From: Mesorhizobium norvegicum
Lineage (GTDB): Bacteria > Pseudomonadota > Alphaproteobacteria > Rhizobiales > Rhizobiaceae
Length of the DNA stretch: 64,000 bases
NCBI RefSeq assembly: GCF_004919685.1
Contig: NZ_SMYZ01000038.1
Location: forward strand, 106,319 to 170,318
Reading direction: 5' to 3'
The translations under genes were made by a program, and so were the position numbers. Below, piece by piece: positions 35,978 through 43,956 of the stretch. The number at the start of each line of letters is the position of its first letter. Positions within the stretch are counted from its first letter, which is position 1. The notes under the pieces were generated by a model. The model ran no database searches. It saw nothing but the letters and a program-made list of their open reading frames with translations, and was not told the origin of the DNA.

Positions 35978-36883
35978 TCATTTCAGCGGATTGAGTTCGC
36001 GTATCACTTGAACAAGGGCGCTGATCCCGAAGGGCAGTTGCCGGCGACTCGAATAGTACATGGACAATGGTGGGCCGATTGACGACCATTGCGGCAGTGC
36101 CACTTCCAGCCGTCCAGCCGCAAGGTGAGGGCTCGCGAGCTTTTCCAAGCAATAAAACAGACCAATACCGTCGATCGCAGCATTGATGGCGAAGGCAGAC
36201 TCACTTGAGATGAGTGAGCCAGGAACGTCGATCTCGCGCCGATCGTCGCCCTGCTCGAATTCCCATTTGTAAATCTGCCCTCGCCCCGTGCGGATGCGGA
36301 TACATTGATGGGAATGAAGATCGTCAGGCAATTCCGGCCGACCGCGGCGCTCGAAGTAAGCCGGTGCGCCGACGACCACCCACTTGAGTGGCGGCGTCAA
36401 TGGAATGGCGATCATGTCCTCCGGTATCGTGCCACCATATCTGAGACCGGCATCGAAGCCTTCCGCTGTCACGTCGACGAAGTGATCGTCGACGGCAATC
36501 TCCAGTTCGATATTGGGAAAGCGCTGCAAGAAGATCGGCAATGCCGGGCGCAGAAGTAAAGTTGACGCATCGCGCAGTACATTCAACCGCACACTACCGG
36601 CGGTCCCTTCGTGGTGCCCGTGCAGTTCTTCCAAGCCGGAATTGATAAGATCGAGGCCAGCACTCACTTTTTCGGCCAGCGCGCTTCCCGCTACTGTTGG
36701 AGCAACACTTCGGCTTGTGCGGTTTAGCAGCCTTACTCCAAGTCGCTCTTCAAGCGCTTTTACCCTGTGGCTGAGTGCTGATGCGGTTACGCCCAGATTG
36801 TCCGCCGCCTTTCTAAAACTGCGATACTGTACGATGAGCAGGAATATCGAAAGATCGTACACTTCAGCGCGACTAAGCGACAT
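35978..36883 (-). CDS. LysR-family transcriptional regulator
   Basis: The 301-residue regulator has a helix-turn-helix near residues 15-60 (FRKAADNLGVTASALSHRVKALEERLGVRLLNRT). It has a CrgA-type effector domain (PALPIFLQRFPNIELEIAVDDHFVDV split over the first lobe, later GFDAGLRYGG). This subgroup often controls aldo/keto reductase genes. ATG 36883 is chosen because GGGAG lies 6 nt upstream; a TTG at 36895 would extend it by four residues. It is read toward the two AKR genes. Confidence 0.9.
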   Translation of the reverse strand: MSLSRAEVYDLSIFLLIVQYRSFRKAADNLGVTASALSHRVKALEERLGVRLLNRTSRSVAPTVAGSALAEKVSAGLDLINSGLEELHGHHEGTAGSVRLNVLRDASTLLLRPALPIFLQRFPNIELEIAVDDHFVDVTAEGFDAGLRYGGTIPEDMIAIPLTPPLKWVVVGAPAYFERRGRPELPDDLHSHQCIRIRTGRGQIYKWEFEQGDDRREIDVPGSLISSESAFAINAAIDGIGLFYCLEKLASPHLAAGRLEVALPQWSSIGPPLSMYYSSRRQLPFGISALVQVIRELNPLK

Positions 36884-37645
36884 AACAACTCCCAATATCT
36901 AGATCGCCACGGCCTGGGCGTCGGTGCAGAGATGAAAACTCACCGATGTGGCGTTAAGCGGACGAGATCGAATCCTCACGATTGATCCACCATGCCACAC
37001 AAAAATAACGCCGCCATCCGTCAGATGTGTCGAGCTCGCGAGTGCGCTGAATCATGCCCTGGCCGGCCGTGACGGGTGCTCTCCGCGTTGAAAGACGAAC
37101 CATTCGTCGATTTCGGTCGGATTGGGGGACGCGGAAACTCGTCGACCGCGCCTTTCTGGAGATTGGCATCGAGCGTCGCACAGTCTTCGTGGTCAGCGAC
37201 CTTGAAACGCTCGTGTAACTGGTTGCCTGCGATCCCGCGATAGCCCTTGTTCCGGAAGCCATCGCCGAAGCACGGCCTGCACGCTCAGCATCAACCCGAT
37301 CGCACAAACAGAACTCTGCTGTCGTAAGCTACGCAGCCGGCGACGGCCCAAGTCATTGCCCTCCAGATCACGCGCCGAAGGTCTTCTGCAACTCCTGGCG
37401 AACACGAGAAGACCTGACAGCAGTTTTCAACCAATAAAGGACCATGACTTCAAAAAACTGCCGGATATGGCTCATCCCGCTGCCAGGGAAGAACTCGCTC
37501 CCGCTCGATGTCCAATCCTCGACCCGCTGTGGCACTGACGCTGAATTGAAGAGCGGAGCATATCCCTGCTTTGGTCCCCCGTTTCTCAGCGGAATGGATC
37601 AGAGATGCCGCAATGCGCGCATCTGTATCGTCTGCAGGAGGTACC
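36884..37645. other. Spacer with a decayed LysR gene
   Basis: About 760 bp lie between the LysR gene and the divergent SDR gene. The only recognisable element is a LysR effector-domain fragment at 37090-37275. The rest shows no open frame with family features. The SDR promoter must lie in the right-hand part. Confidence 0.55.
37090..37275 (+). pseudogene. Remnant of a second LysR-type regulator (effector-domain end)
   Basis: The plus strand encodes KDEPFVDF and, after a frameshift near 37111, RSDWGTRKLVDRAFLEIGIERR and VVSDLETLV. A TAA at 37216 then interrupts the frame, which continues LVACDPAIALVPEAIAEA. This is the C-terminal part of a LysR effector domain. Frameshift, stop codon and missing DNA-binding half show that it is dead. 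Confidence 0.7.
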
Positions 37646-38464
37646 ATGCGCTTTAGAGGTAAAGACGTTCTCGTGACCGGCGGGAATTCGGGGATAGGCC
37701 GTGGTATCGTCCACTATTTCCTGAAAGAGGGAGCCCGGGTGGCGTTCGCAGGCCGCGATCGCGAAAAGGGCCGCGCCGTTGAAGCGGAAGCAAAGGCGAT
37801 CGAAGGTGAAGCCCGCTTTTTCCAGTGCGATCTGTCGGAGGAACATCAAGTCGAGGACCTGATCGGCCAGACCGGCCAATGGGGGCGGCTGGCGGTTGTT
37901 GTCAACAACGCAGGCGCCGGTTCGCGCCGGAGCGGGATCGAACCGGGCGATCGCCCCGGAGCGAGGTGGGACAAGATGCGCGGCGCTAACCTGGACTCCA
38001 CCTACTTTGTATCCTCCTACGCCTTGCCGCTGCTGCGGGATTTCGGCGGAGGTGCTATTGTGAACATATCGTCTACGGCTACCTTGCACGGCAACTGGGG
38101 CCTGTACTGCGTCGCCAAGGCGGCCGTTGAGGCGCTCACACGATCGTTGGCCATCGAAGGCGCTCCGCATCGAATCCGGGCGAATTGCGTCAGTCCAGGC
38201 TGGATTGCCACCGAAACCGATACAGCGGCGCCCGCATCGGGTGCCGGCGACTGGACTGTGGCGCCAAGCGTGTTCGGCCGGATGGGTACGCCGGCCGAAA
38301 TTGCTGCGGCTGTCGCGTTCCTTGCGAGCGATGAGGCTTCGTTCATCACGGGCCAGACCTTGGTCGCCGATGGAGGCCTATCGATCCTGGATTACACCTC
38401 GCTGTCGCTCCTCGAGCAGCGCGGCTCAGTGCTGTTCTCCGGCATGGTCGGCGACATTCCGTGA
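37646..38464 (+). CDS. Short-chain dehydrogenase/reductase
   Basis: The 272-residue classical SDR has TGGNSGIGRGI (cofactor), NNAGAGSR, the serine in NISSTATLHG and YCVAKAAVEALTRS with the Tyr-x-x-x-Lys pair. The C-terminus has FLASDEASFITGQTLVADGG. The ATG at 37646 is fixed by an excellent AGGAGG ribosome-binding site 6 nt upstream; the open frame from 37571 lacks one. It is alone on its strand between a decayed LysR gene and the recombinase region. The substrate is unknown. Confidence 0.88.
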   Translation: MRFRGKDVLVTGGNSGIGRGIVHYFLKEGARVAFAGRDREKGRAVEAEAKAIEGEARFFQCDLSEEHQVEDLIGQTGQWGRLAVVVNNAGAGSRRSGIEPGDRPGARWDKMRGANLDSTYFVSSYALPLLRDFGGGAIVNISSTATLHGNWGLYCVAKAAVEALTRSLAIEGAPHRIRANCVSPGWIATETDTAAPASGAGDWTVAPSVFGRMGTPAEIAAAVAFLASDEASFITGQTLVADGGLSILDYTSLSLLEQRGSVLFSGMVGDIP

Positions 38465-38984
38465 GCAGGGCTCAAACAGACCCGAAGATCACACGCCTAA
38501 CGGCCTGCAATAGTGGGATCGACGCTGGTTTCATTTCGCCAGGTCAGCTGGCCTCAGTTGGTTAAGTGGGCCTCATGGACCTGCGCTCAGACCACTGCGC
38601 TAACCGCTTCGCGGTGGTTCTGGGAGGGACCATGCGGAACGATACGGGAAGATTTCTGATTCTGACCCACGAAAAAGCCAATGAAATCAACGGTTATGGC
38701 ACATCCTTCGGGCCCACCAGATTTATCAATGCGTCGGGCTACAATCGTCAAATCGGCACGATCAGCGAATGTCGGTATCGGTGGTTGCGTGTCCGTGATT
38801 TGAACCGAAGGCTTCGGATCGACAACCGGCGGGTTGACCCATTCAGGTCGCAATGACGTTTCAACAAACTCACGAGAAGATCCCGCTGGCGCCTGTCCCT
38901 TTCGCACGTCGTCGTGTCCGATCTGTACGAACATGCGCTTGGTCCGCTTCCTTAACGCTGAAGGCCCCCACATCCTTCACTCCG
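38465..38984. other. Spacer before the recombinase unit, no clear gene
   Basis: This stretch holds frames on both strands up to 128 residues (for example 38587-38973 minus), but none shows a known domain, a good ribosome-binding site or typical codon use. I see no terminator. It may contain the promoter of the recombinase unit. Confidence 0.5.
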
Positions 38985-39197
38985 ATGAAGCAATCGGTGA
39001 ACAAGCGGAATGCCGCTGGGCCAAATGCCTGCACGCATCAGGCGGTGCAACATGCGCTCGATCCTATGCTAGTTCGGTTCGTGGAAGCTCTTGCGATTGC
39101 CGATGCTAGGCGCGATCATCTCGCCGTGAGGCTATCTGCTTCGACATCTAAATGGGATGTCGAAGCAATTGGTCGTAACGGCGAGGTTCATGAATGA
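38985..39197 (+). CDS. Small hypothetical protein coupled to the serine recombinase
   Basis: A 70-residue frame ends with TGA at 39195-39197, overlapping the recombinase ATG (ATGA), which indicates translational coupling. The segment HALDPMLVRFVEALAIADARRDHLA looks like a real amphipathic protein sequence; the earlier part is less convincing. The start is uncertain: the frame is open from 38853, and an internal ATG near 39069 is also possible. Small genes in front of large serine recombinases may be accessory factors, but I do not recognise this one. Confidence 0.45.
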   Translation: MKQSVNKRNAAGPNACTHQAVQHALDPMLVRFVEALAIADARRDHLAVRLSASTSKWDVEAIGRNGEVHE

Positions 39198-40882
39198 CAC
39201 GCGCAGCCATCTATGCCCGGTTCTCGACCGAGCTGCAGAACGAGAAATCCACCGATGACCAGATAGTCCTTTGCCGCGCGTATGCTGCGCGGCATCGGCT
39301 TGATGTGGTTGCGGCCTACGAGGACAAAGCTCGCTCTGGCGCTTCGATGTTTGGCCGCGATGGCCTGATGAGAATGATGGATGCGGCGCGCGAACGAAAG
39401 TTTGATGTCGTCATTGTTGAGGCACTCGATCGCCTTTCGCGCGATATGGAGGATCTCGCGGGGCTTCACAAACGACTGTCATTCCTGGAGATCGAGATCC
39501 AAGCTGTTCACGACGGCACGGCTGACGCAATCTTGATCGGGATTCGAGGTCTGGTGGGCCAGATGCAGCGCGAGGACGGTGCAAAAAAGGTGCGCCGAGG
39601 AATGGCCGGAGTGGTTCGGGACGGGCGCCATGCCGGCGGTCGCGCATACGGCTATAGGGCAGTTCCCGGGAGACCCGGTGAACTGGAGATCGTTGAAGAG
39701 GAGGCTAAGGTTGTTCGCCGGATTTTTGCGGCCTACACCTCTGGCCGACCACCACGCGAAATAGCACAAGATCTCAATCGCGAAGGCGTTTGTCCGCCGC
39801 GCGGCACTCGTTGGAACGCCTCGACCATCAACGGCAATGCACAACGTGGCGCGGGAATGATTTTGAACGAGCTTTATTTTGGACGCATCGTCTGGAACAA
39901 GGTTCGGATGGTTAAGGACCCAGATACCGGCAGGCGTCTGTCCCGTCCGAATAGCCGCGACCAGTGGCAGACAATTGACGTCCCACAGCTGCGTATCGTT
40001 GACGAAGAGATATGGCGATGCGCGCAGGCCTTGAAGACAGAAAGATCCCGCCTGAAATCGAGTGTGAAGCGTCGGCCGCCGCACCTCCTCTCGGGCCTGT
40101 TACGATGTGGCGGCTGCGGTTCGGGAATGTCGGTGCACGACCGCGACAAAACTGGCAAAACACGAATCCGCTGCTCGACAGTTCGTGAGAGCGGCAGCTG
40201 CTCCAATCGTCGCATAGTCTATCTGCGGAACATAGAGAAAGCTGTATTGGATGGAATGCGTGATGAGCTGAAGGACCCGCGCCTCATCGAGATTTACGCG
40301 CGGAATTATAATCAAGAGCGTCAACGGCTGGCAGCCGGCGCAACCAATGCTCGGACCACCCTCGAGACAAAGATCGCGCGGATTGAAGCCGAGCGACAAC
40401 GCAACATTGACCTAGTAGTCAAGGGAGTCATTGGGGATGACGACGCCCGAGAACGCATTGCCGAACTGAAAGGTCGACGCATCGAGGCCGAGGCAGAACT
40501 CGCCAATCTTGAAGAGGCGCCGTCAACCCTTGCCGTACATCCAGCGACGATAGAGAGGTATGTCAAAACGGTCGACGAGCTCGCTTCGGTTTTAGCTCAT
40601 CACGCCGATGCGAATGACGATCAAGGCGCGCTGGTGAAGAGCTTCCGCGCGCTCGTTCACAGTGTGACAGTTCATCCCAAAGGGGCGCGCCAGGGTATTG
40701 AGGTCGAGGTCAAAGGCAAGCTTTCCGCCCTCATCGGCGGCAACACATTTCCCCAAGCGCGCTATGCTGGGGAACGCGCGGTGGCCGAGGAGCGCCACAG
40801 GCAAGATCCCACTATTACGTACGATAGTGGGTTTAGGGTGGTAGCGGGAGAGGGACTTGAACCCCCGACCCCAGGATTATGA
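39194..40882 (+). CDS. Large serine recombinase (resolvase/integrase) of an integrated element
   Basis: The 562-residue protein has an N-terminal resolvase domain with the nucleophile Ser11 in YARFSTELQ. It includes VVAAYEDKARSGASMFGR and DVVIVEALDRLSRDMEDL. A Recombinase domain follows (about 160-270, with YGYRAVPGRPGE and AQDLNREGVCPPRGTRW), then a zinc ribbon (CGGCGSGM, later CSNRR) and a coiled coil (about 375-450). Such enzymes integrate and excise islands and phages. The last 44 bp overlap the tRNA-Met gene in antisense, and the C-terminus VAGEGLEPPTPGL and the stop codon are encoded by it. This is strong evidence that it sits at one end of the element. Confidence 0.93.
   Translation: MTRAAIYARFSTELQNEKSTDDQIVLCRAYAARHRLDVVAAYEDKARSGASMFGRDGLMRMMDAARERKFDVVIVEALDRLSRDMEDLAGLHKRLSFLEIEIQAVHDGTADAILIGIRGLVGQMQREDGAKKVRRGMAGVVRDGRHAGGRAYGYRAVPGRPGELEIVEEEAKVVRRIFAAYTSGRPPREIAQDLNREGVCPPRGTRWNASTINGNAQRGAGMILNELYFGRIVWNKVRMVKDPDTGRRLSRPNSRDQWQTIDVPQLRIVDEEIWRCAQALKTERSRLKSSVKRRPPHLLSGLLRCGGCGSGMSVHDRDKTGKTRIRCSTVRESGSCSNRRIVYLRNIEKAVLDGMRDELKDPRLIEIYARNYNQERQRLAAGATNARTTLETKIARIEAERQRNIDLVVKGVIGDDDARERIAELKGRRIEAEAELANLEEAPSTLAVHPATIERYVKTVDELASVLAHHADANDDQGALVKSFRALVHSVTVHPKGARQGIEVEVKGKLSALIGGNTFPQARYAGERAVAEERHRQDPTITYDSGFRVVAGEGLEPPTPGL
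40808..40831. repeat. Inverted repeat next to the tRNA 3' end
   Basis: CCCACTAT and ATAGTGGG form perfect 8-bp arms around an 8-base centre, 7 bp from the tRNA CCA end and inside the recombinase gene. It could be a recombinase-binding arm of the attachment site or a hairpin ending the tRNA transcript. No T-run follows on the tRNA strand, so the terminator reading is weak. Confidence 0.6.
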
Positions 40883-40915
40883 TTCCCGTGCTCTAACCAA
40901 CTGAGCTACCCCGCC
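40839..40915 (-). tRNA. tRNA-Met (CAT anticodon), elongator type
   Basis: Read on the minus strand, 77 bases fold into a full cloverleaf. The acceptor stem is GGCGGGG with TCCCGCT, the D-arm has AGTTGGTTA, the anticodon stem is CGGGA/TCCTG around loop ATCATAA, and the T-arm has TTCAAGT, followed by encoded CCA. The anticodon CAT is the complement of 40879-40881. The D-loop and variable region fit elongator methionine tRNA rather than initiator or the lysidine-modified isoleucine tRNA, though the latter cannot be fully excluded. Its 3' half is overlapped by the recombinase gene and is the probable attachment site. Confidence 0.95.
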
Positions 40916-41155
40916 AGGGCGGCGAAAGGCCCGAAATCCGCCTCAAATCGAAAGGCATGTCGGGGGCGTTCGCCAAGGTCGCGCGGATATAAGGTTGGGA
41001 GGGTGAGCCTGTCAAGCTTCGAAGCAACCGGCTTGCCGGCTTATCGTCATTATCGAAAAGCTTTACCGCGCAGACATTTGGTTGCTGCCGCCGGGGTTGA
41101 GTTCGGGGGGGCACGTCGCTATGTCTCGGCCACGAGTTTTTAGAGTTTGAAACAG

Positions 41156-42121
41156 ATGAAGCCGCGCATTGCAGTCCTCGGTTGCGGATACTGGGGCAGC
41201 AACCACATCCGCACCCTCAAGGCGCTCGGCGCGCTGCACGCGGTTTCCGACACCAACCGGGCGCGTGCCGAAGGCTTCGCCAGCGAGCAGGACTGCCTGG
41301 CGATCGAGCCGGACCAGTTGTTCGTCCGTGACGATATCGACGCCATCGTCATGGCACTGCCGCCGCAATTCCATGCCGACCTTGCCGTGCGTGCCGTCGA
41401 GGCCGGCAAGGACGTGCTGGTGGAAAAGCCGATCGCGCTGACGGTTGCCGACGCCGAGCGTGCGGTGCAGGCGGCCAAGGACAATGGCCGCGTCTTCATG
41501 GTCGGCCACGTGCTGCGGTTCCATCCCGCCTTCGAGACGCTGAAAGGGCTGATCGACAAGGGCGAACTCGGCGAAGTCCGCTACATCCACTCGCACCGGC
41601 TCGGGCTCGGCAAGTTCCACACCGAGAACGACGCGCTGTGGGACCTGGCGCCGCACGATCTGTCGATGATCCTGGCGATCACCGGCACAGAGCCGATCGA
41701 GGTTCGCGGCGAGGGGGCCGCCCTGCTCGACAATCTCAGCGACTTCGCGCATCTGCACATGCGCTTTCCCAACGGCCTGCGCAGCCATCTCTTCACCTCG
41801 CGTCTCAATCCCTATCGCGAGCGGCGGCTGACCGTGGTCGGCACCAAGGCGATGGCGGTGTTCGACGATGTCGAGCCATGGGAACGCAAGCTTGCCGTCT
41901 ACCGCCATGCGGTGTGGCAGGACAGCGGCCAATGGGCCTTCACCACCAATGAGCCGTCCTATGTCGCGGTTGCCCAGGGCATGCCGCTGACCCGCGAGCT
42001 GGAGCATTTCATCCAGTGCATCGAGACGCGTGCCGAGCCGCGCACCAGCGGCGAGGAAGCCATCAGGGTGCTGCGTATCCTGACCGCAGGCACGGTCACG
42101 CACACCAAATCGAATTCCTGA
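41156..42121 (+). CDS. Gfo/Idh/MocA-family oxidoreductase
   Basis: The 321-residue NAD(P)-dependent enzyme has the Rossmann motif VLGCGYWGSNHIR at its start and the EKPIALT motif whose lysine is catalytic. A C-terminal alpha/beta substrate domain includes VGHVLRFHPAF and DLAPHDLSM with the active-site histidine. Family members oxidise or reduce sugars and sugar nucleotides. The ATG at 41156 is preferred to a TTG at 41147. It is the first chromosomal gene right of the tRNA and converges with mnmA, 8 bp away. The GYWGSNHIRTL pattern is common in polysaccharide-sugar oxidoreductases. Confidence 0.88.
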   Translation: MKPRIAVLGCGYWGSNHIRTLKALGALHAVSDTNRARAEGFASEQDCLAIEPDQLFVRDDIDAIVMALPPQFHADLAVRAVEAGKDVLVEKPIALTVADAERAVQAAKDNGRVFMVGHVLRFHPAFETLKGLIDKGELGEVRYIHSHRLGLGKFHTENDALWDLAPHDLSMILAITGTEPIEVRGEGAALLDNLSDFAHLHMRFPNGLRSHLFTSRLNPYRERRLTVVGTKAMAVFDDVEPWERKLAVYRHAVWQDSGQWAFTTNEPSYVAVAQGMPLTRELEHFIQCIETRAEPRTSGEEAIRVLRILTAGTVTHTKSNS

Positions 42122-42129
42122 AAGCGGAT

Positions 42130-43320
42130 TTATTCCGCGGGAATCTGCGCCGGCCTGGCAGCAAGCCGGGTCAGCATGGCCTCGGCCTCGGCGCCGCGCT
42201 CCGAACGCTCGATGAAGCCGCCGCCGAACACGCGGGCCTCGTTGCCGTCATCGGAGTAGAGCACGCAGGCCTGGCCCGGCGCGATGCCGGACTCGCCGTC
42301 GACCAGTTCCACCCATGTGGCGCCGGCACGATGATGCAGCACGGCCGGGCGCGGCGGGCGCGTCGAGCGAACCTTGGCGAACAGCTCCAGGCCGCCTGCA
42401 GGGACGTCTGTGAGAGGTCCGTCGCCCAGCCAGTTCATGTTGCGCAGATAGATCTTGTGCGTCTCCAGCGCCTCGCGCGGGCCGACCACGACGCGGGCGC
42501 GGTCGGCATCCAGATGGACGACGTAAAGCGGCTCGCCGGAAGCGATGCCGATGCCGCGGCGCTGGCCGATCGTGTAGCGCAGGATGCCTTCATGGCGGCC
42601 GAGCACGCGGCCGTCGATGTGGACGATGTCGCCCGGATTGGCGGCCGTCGGCTTCAGCTTGGCGATGATGTCGGAATATTTGCCCTGCGGCACGAAGCAG
42701 ATGTCCTGGCTGTCCTGCTTGGCGGCAACCGTCAGCCCCATCTCCTCGGCAATGGCGCGAACCTGCGGCTTCGACAGCCCGCCAAGCGGAAAGCGCAGAT
42801 AATCGATCTGTGCCTGCGTGGTGGCGAACAGGAAATAGCTCTGGTCACGGTCGGCATCGACCGGCCGGTAGAGCGCGCGGTGGGCGCCGTTGGCGCCGGA
42901 GCGGATATAGTGGCCGGTGGCCAGCGCGTCGGCGCCAAGCTCCTTGGCGGTGGCCAGGAGGTCGGCGAACTTCACCGTCTGGTTGCAGGAAACGCAGGGG
43001 ATCGGCGTCTCACCGGCGACGTAGCTCTCGGCGAAGGGATCGATCACTGCCTTGCGGAAGCGCTCCTCGTAGTCGAGCACATAATGGGGAATGCCGAGCG
43101 TCTCGGAGACACGGCGGGCATCGTCGATGTCCTGCCCGGCGCAGCATGAGCCGGCCCGGTGCGTCGCCGCGCCATGGTCGTAGAGCTGCAAGGTGACGCC
43201 GACGACATCATAGCCCTCGCGCTTCAACAGGCCAGCGACGACCGATGAATCGACACCGCCCGACATGGCAACGACGATGCGGGTGTTTTCGGGGCGTCCG
43301 GGAAGATCGAGGCTGTTCAT
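42130..43320 (-). CDS. mnmA: tRNA-specific 2-thiouridylase MnmA
   Basis: This 396-residue enzyme adds sulfur to position 2 of the wobble uridine in tRNAs for Lys, Glu and Gln. The PP-loop ATP motif [10 protein letters not shown] lies near residue 18. The catalytic cysteines are in [11 protein letters not shown] and [10 protein letters not shown], and KQDSQD and GQRRGIG are also present. ATG 43320 (MNSLDLPG) is chosen; a GTG at 43338 would add six residues. It is convergent with the Gfo/Idh gene and divergent from sciP. This is a conserved housekeeping gene and supports a core-chromosome assignment right of the tRNA. Confidence 0.96.
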   Translation of the reverse strand: MNSLDLPGRPENTRIVVAMSGGVDSSVVAGLLKREGYDVVGVTLQLYDHGAATHRAGSCCAGQDIDDARRVSETLGIPHYVLDYEERFRKAVIDPFAESYVAGETPIPCVSCNQTVKFADLLATAKELGADALATGHYIRSGANGAHRALYRPVDADRDQSYFLFATTQAQIDYLRFPLGGLSKPQVRAIAEEMGLTVAAKQDSQDICFVPQGKYSDIIAKLKPTAANPGDIVHIDGRVLGRHEGILRYTIGQRRGIGIASGEPLYVVHLDADRARVVVGPREALETHKIYLRNMNWLGDGPLTDVPAGGLELFAKVRSTRPPRPAVLHHRAGATWVELVDGESGIAPGQACVLYSDDGNEARVFGGGFIERSERGAEAEAMLTRLAARPAQIPAE

Positions 43321-43516
43321 GGTTCTTTCGTTCTGCACGGCGTCTGAATGCCAATGACGGGAATATAGGTCAAGCTTTGCGGCTACGCCAGCTTGCAGGG
43401 CCGATCGACAAGCAGCGACCGGTCCGGGGAATGGGCGGATTTTTCCGCGTGTAGCAGGCGCTTCCGGGCGGATGTTTCAAATGCCGGTGAAAAGACTAAC
43501 GCGGCGTTCATGATCC

Positions 43517-43531
43517 TTACCTAGTCATTAG
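43517..43531 (+). promoter_or_regulatory. CtrA-box-like sequence upstream of sciP
   Basis: TTAC, seven bases, TTAG resembles the CtrA consensus TTAA-N7-TTAA and lies 78 bp before the sciP start. In Caulobacter sciP is activated by CtrA. Two of eight half-site bases differ from consensus, so this is a weak candidate. Confidence 0.35.
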
Positions 43532-43609
43532 GGTCTGCTTAGGCAATTTTTAAAGCTGTGGCGGTAACGTGGCGGGGATTGGGTCTTTGAGTTTTTTGTA
43601 GAGAGTACG

Positions 43610-43885
43610 ATGACCGATCTGGTTAGACCGAGAGTCAAGTATGTTATCGGGCCTGACGGCAGCCCTCTTACGATTGCCGATCTGCCGCCGACGAATACAC
43701 GTCGCTGGGTTATCCGGCGTAAGGCGGAAGTGGTTGCGGCAGTGCGCGGCGGGCTTTTGAGCCTGGACGAGGCATGCCAACGCTACAAGCTCACCACCGA
43801 GGAATTCCTGTCCTGGCAGGCGTCGATCGACGAATATGGCCTTGCCGGGCTGCGCACGACGCGCATCCAGCAATACCGGCACTAG
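43610..43885 (+). CDS. sciP: CtrA inhibitor SciP (DUF1153)
   Basis: The 91-residue protein is the small helix-turn-helix protein SciP, with VIGPDGSPLTIADLPPTNTRRWV, IRRKAEVVAAVRGGLLSLDEACQRY and YGLAGLRTTRIQQY. In Caulobacter SciP binds DNA and CtrA and keeps CtrA targets off in part of the cell cycle. Length and sequence match the conserved alphaproteobacterial family. It is followed by a strong intrinsic terminator. ctrA itself lies only 2.4 kb downstream on the same strand. Confidence 0.95.
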   Translation: MTDLVRPRVKYVIGPDGSPLTIADLPPTNTRRWVIRRKAEVVAAVRGGLLSLDEACQRYKLTTEEFLSWQASIDEYGLAGLRTTRIQQYRH

Positions 43886-43904
43886 AGCCGGTCTGAACAC
43901 GATC

Positions 43905-43936
43905 AAAGGGCGCGGCACTCCGCGCCCTTTTGTTTT
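43905..43936 (+). terminator. Intrinsic terminator after sciP
   Basis: Eleven-base arms AAAGGGCGCGG and CCGCGCCCTTT (43905-43915, 43920-43930) enclose a four-base loop and are followed by TGTTTTT. The A-run on the other side may let it also end the convergent reductase transcript. Confidence 0.92.
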
Positions 43937-43956
43937 TGACGCGATTGTTGCGGCGG

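Noticed and set aside
38587..38973. A 128-residue minus-strand frame before the recombinase
   Set aside because: No family features and no plausible start site; it also overlaps the other possible small frame on the plus strand.
1..40838. Symbiosis island with nodulation or nitrogen-fixation genes
   Set aside because: No nod, nif or fix gene and no nod box was recognised in the accessory part visible here; only general catabolic genes are present.
42016..43149. A 377-residue plus-strand frame opposite mnmA
   Set aside because: It overlaps a highly conserved gene and its composition fits the complement of that gene.
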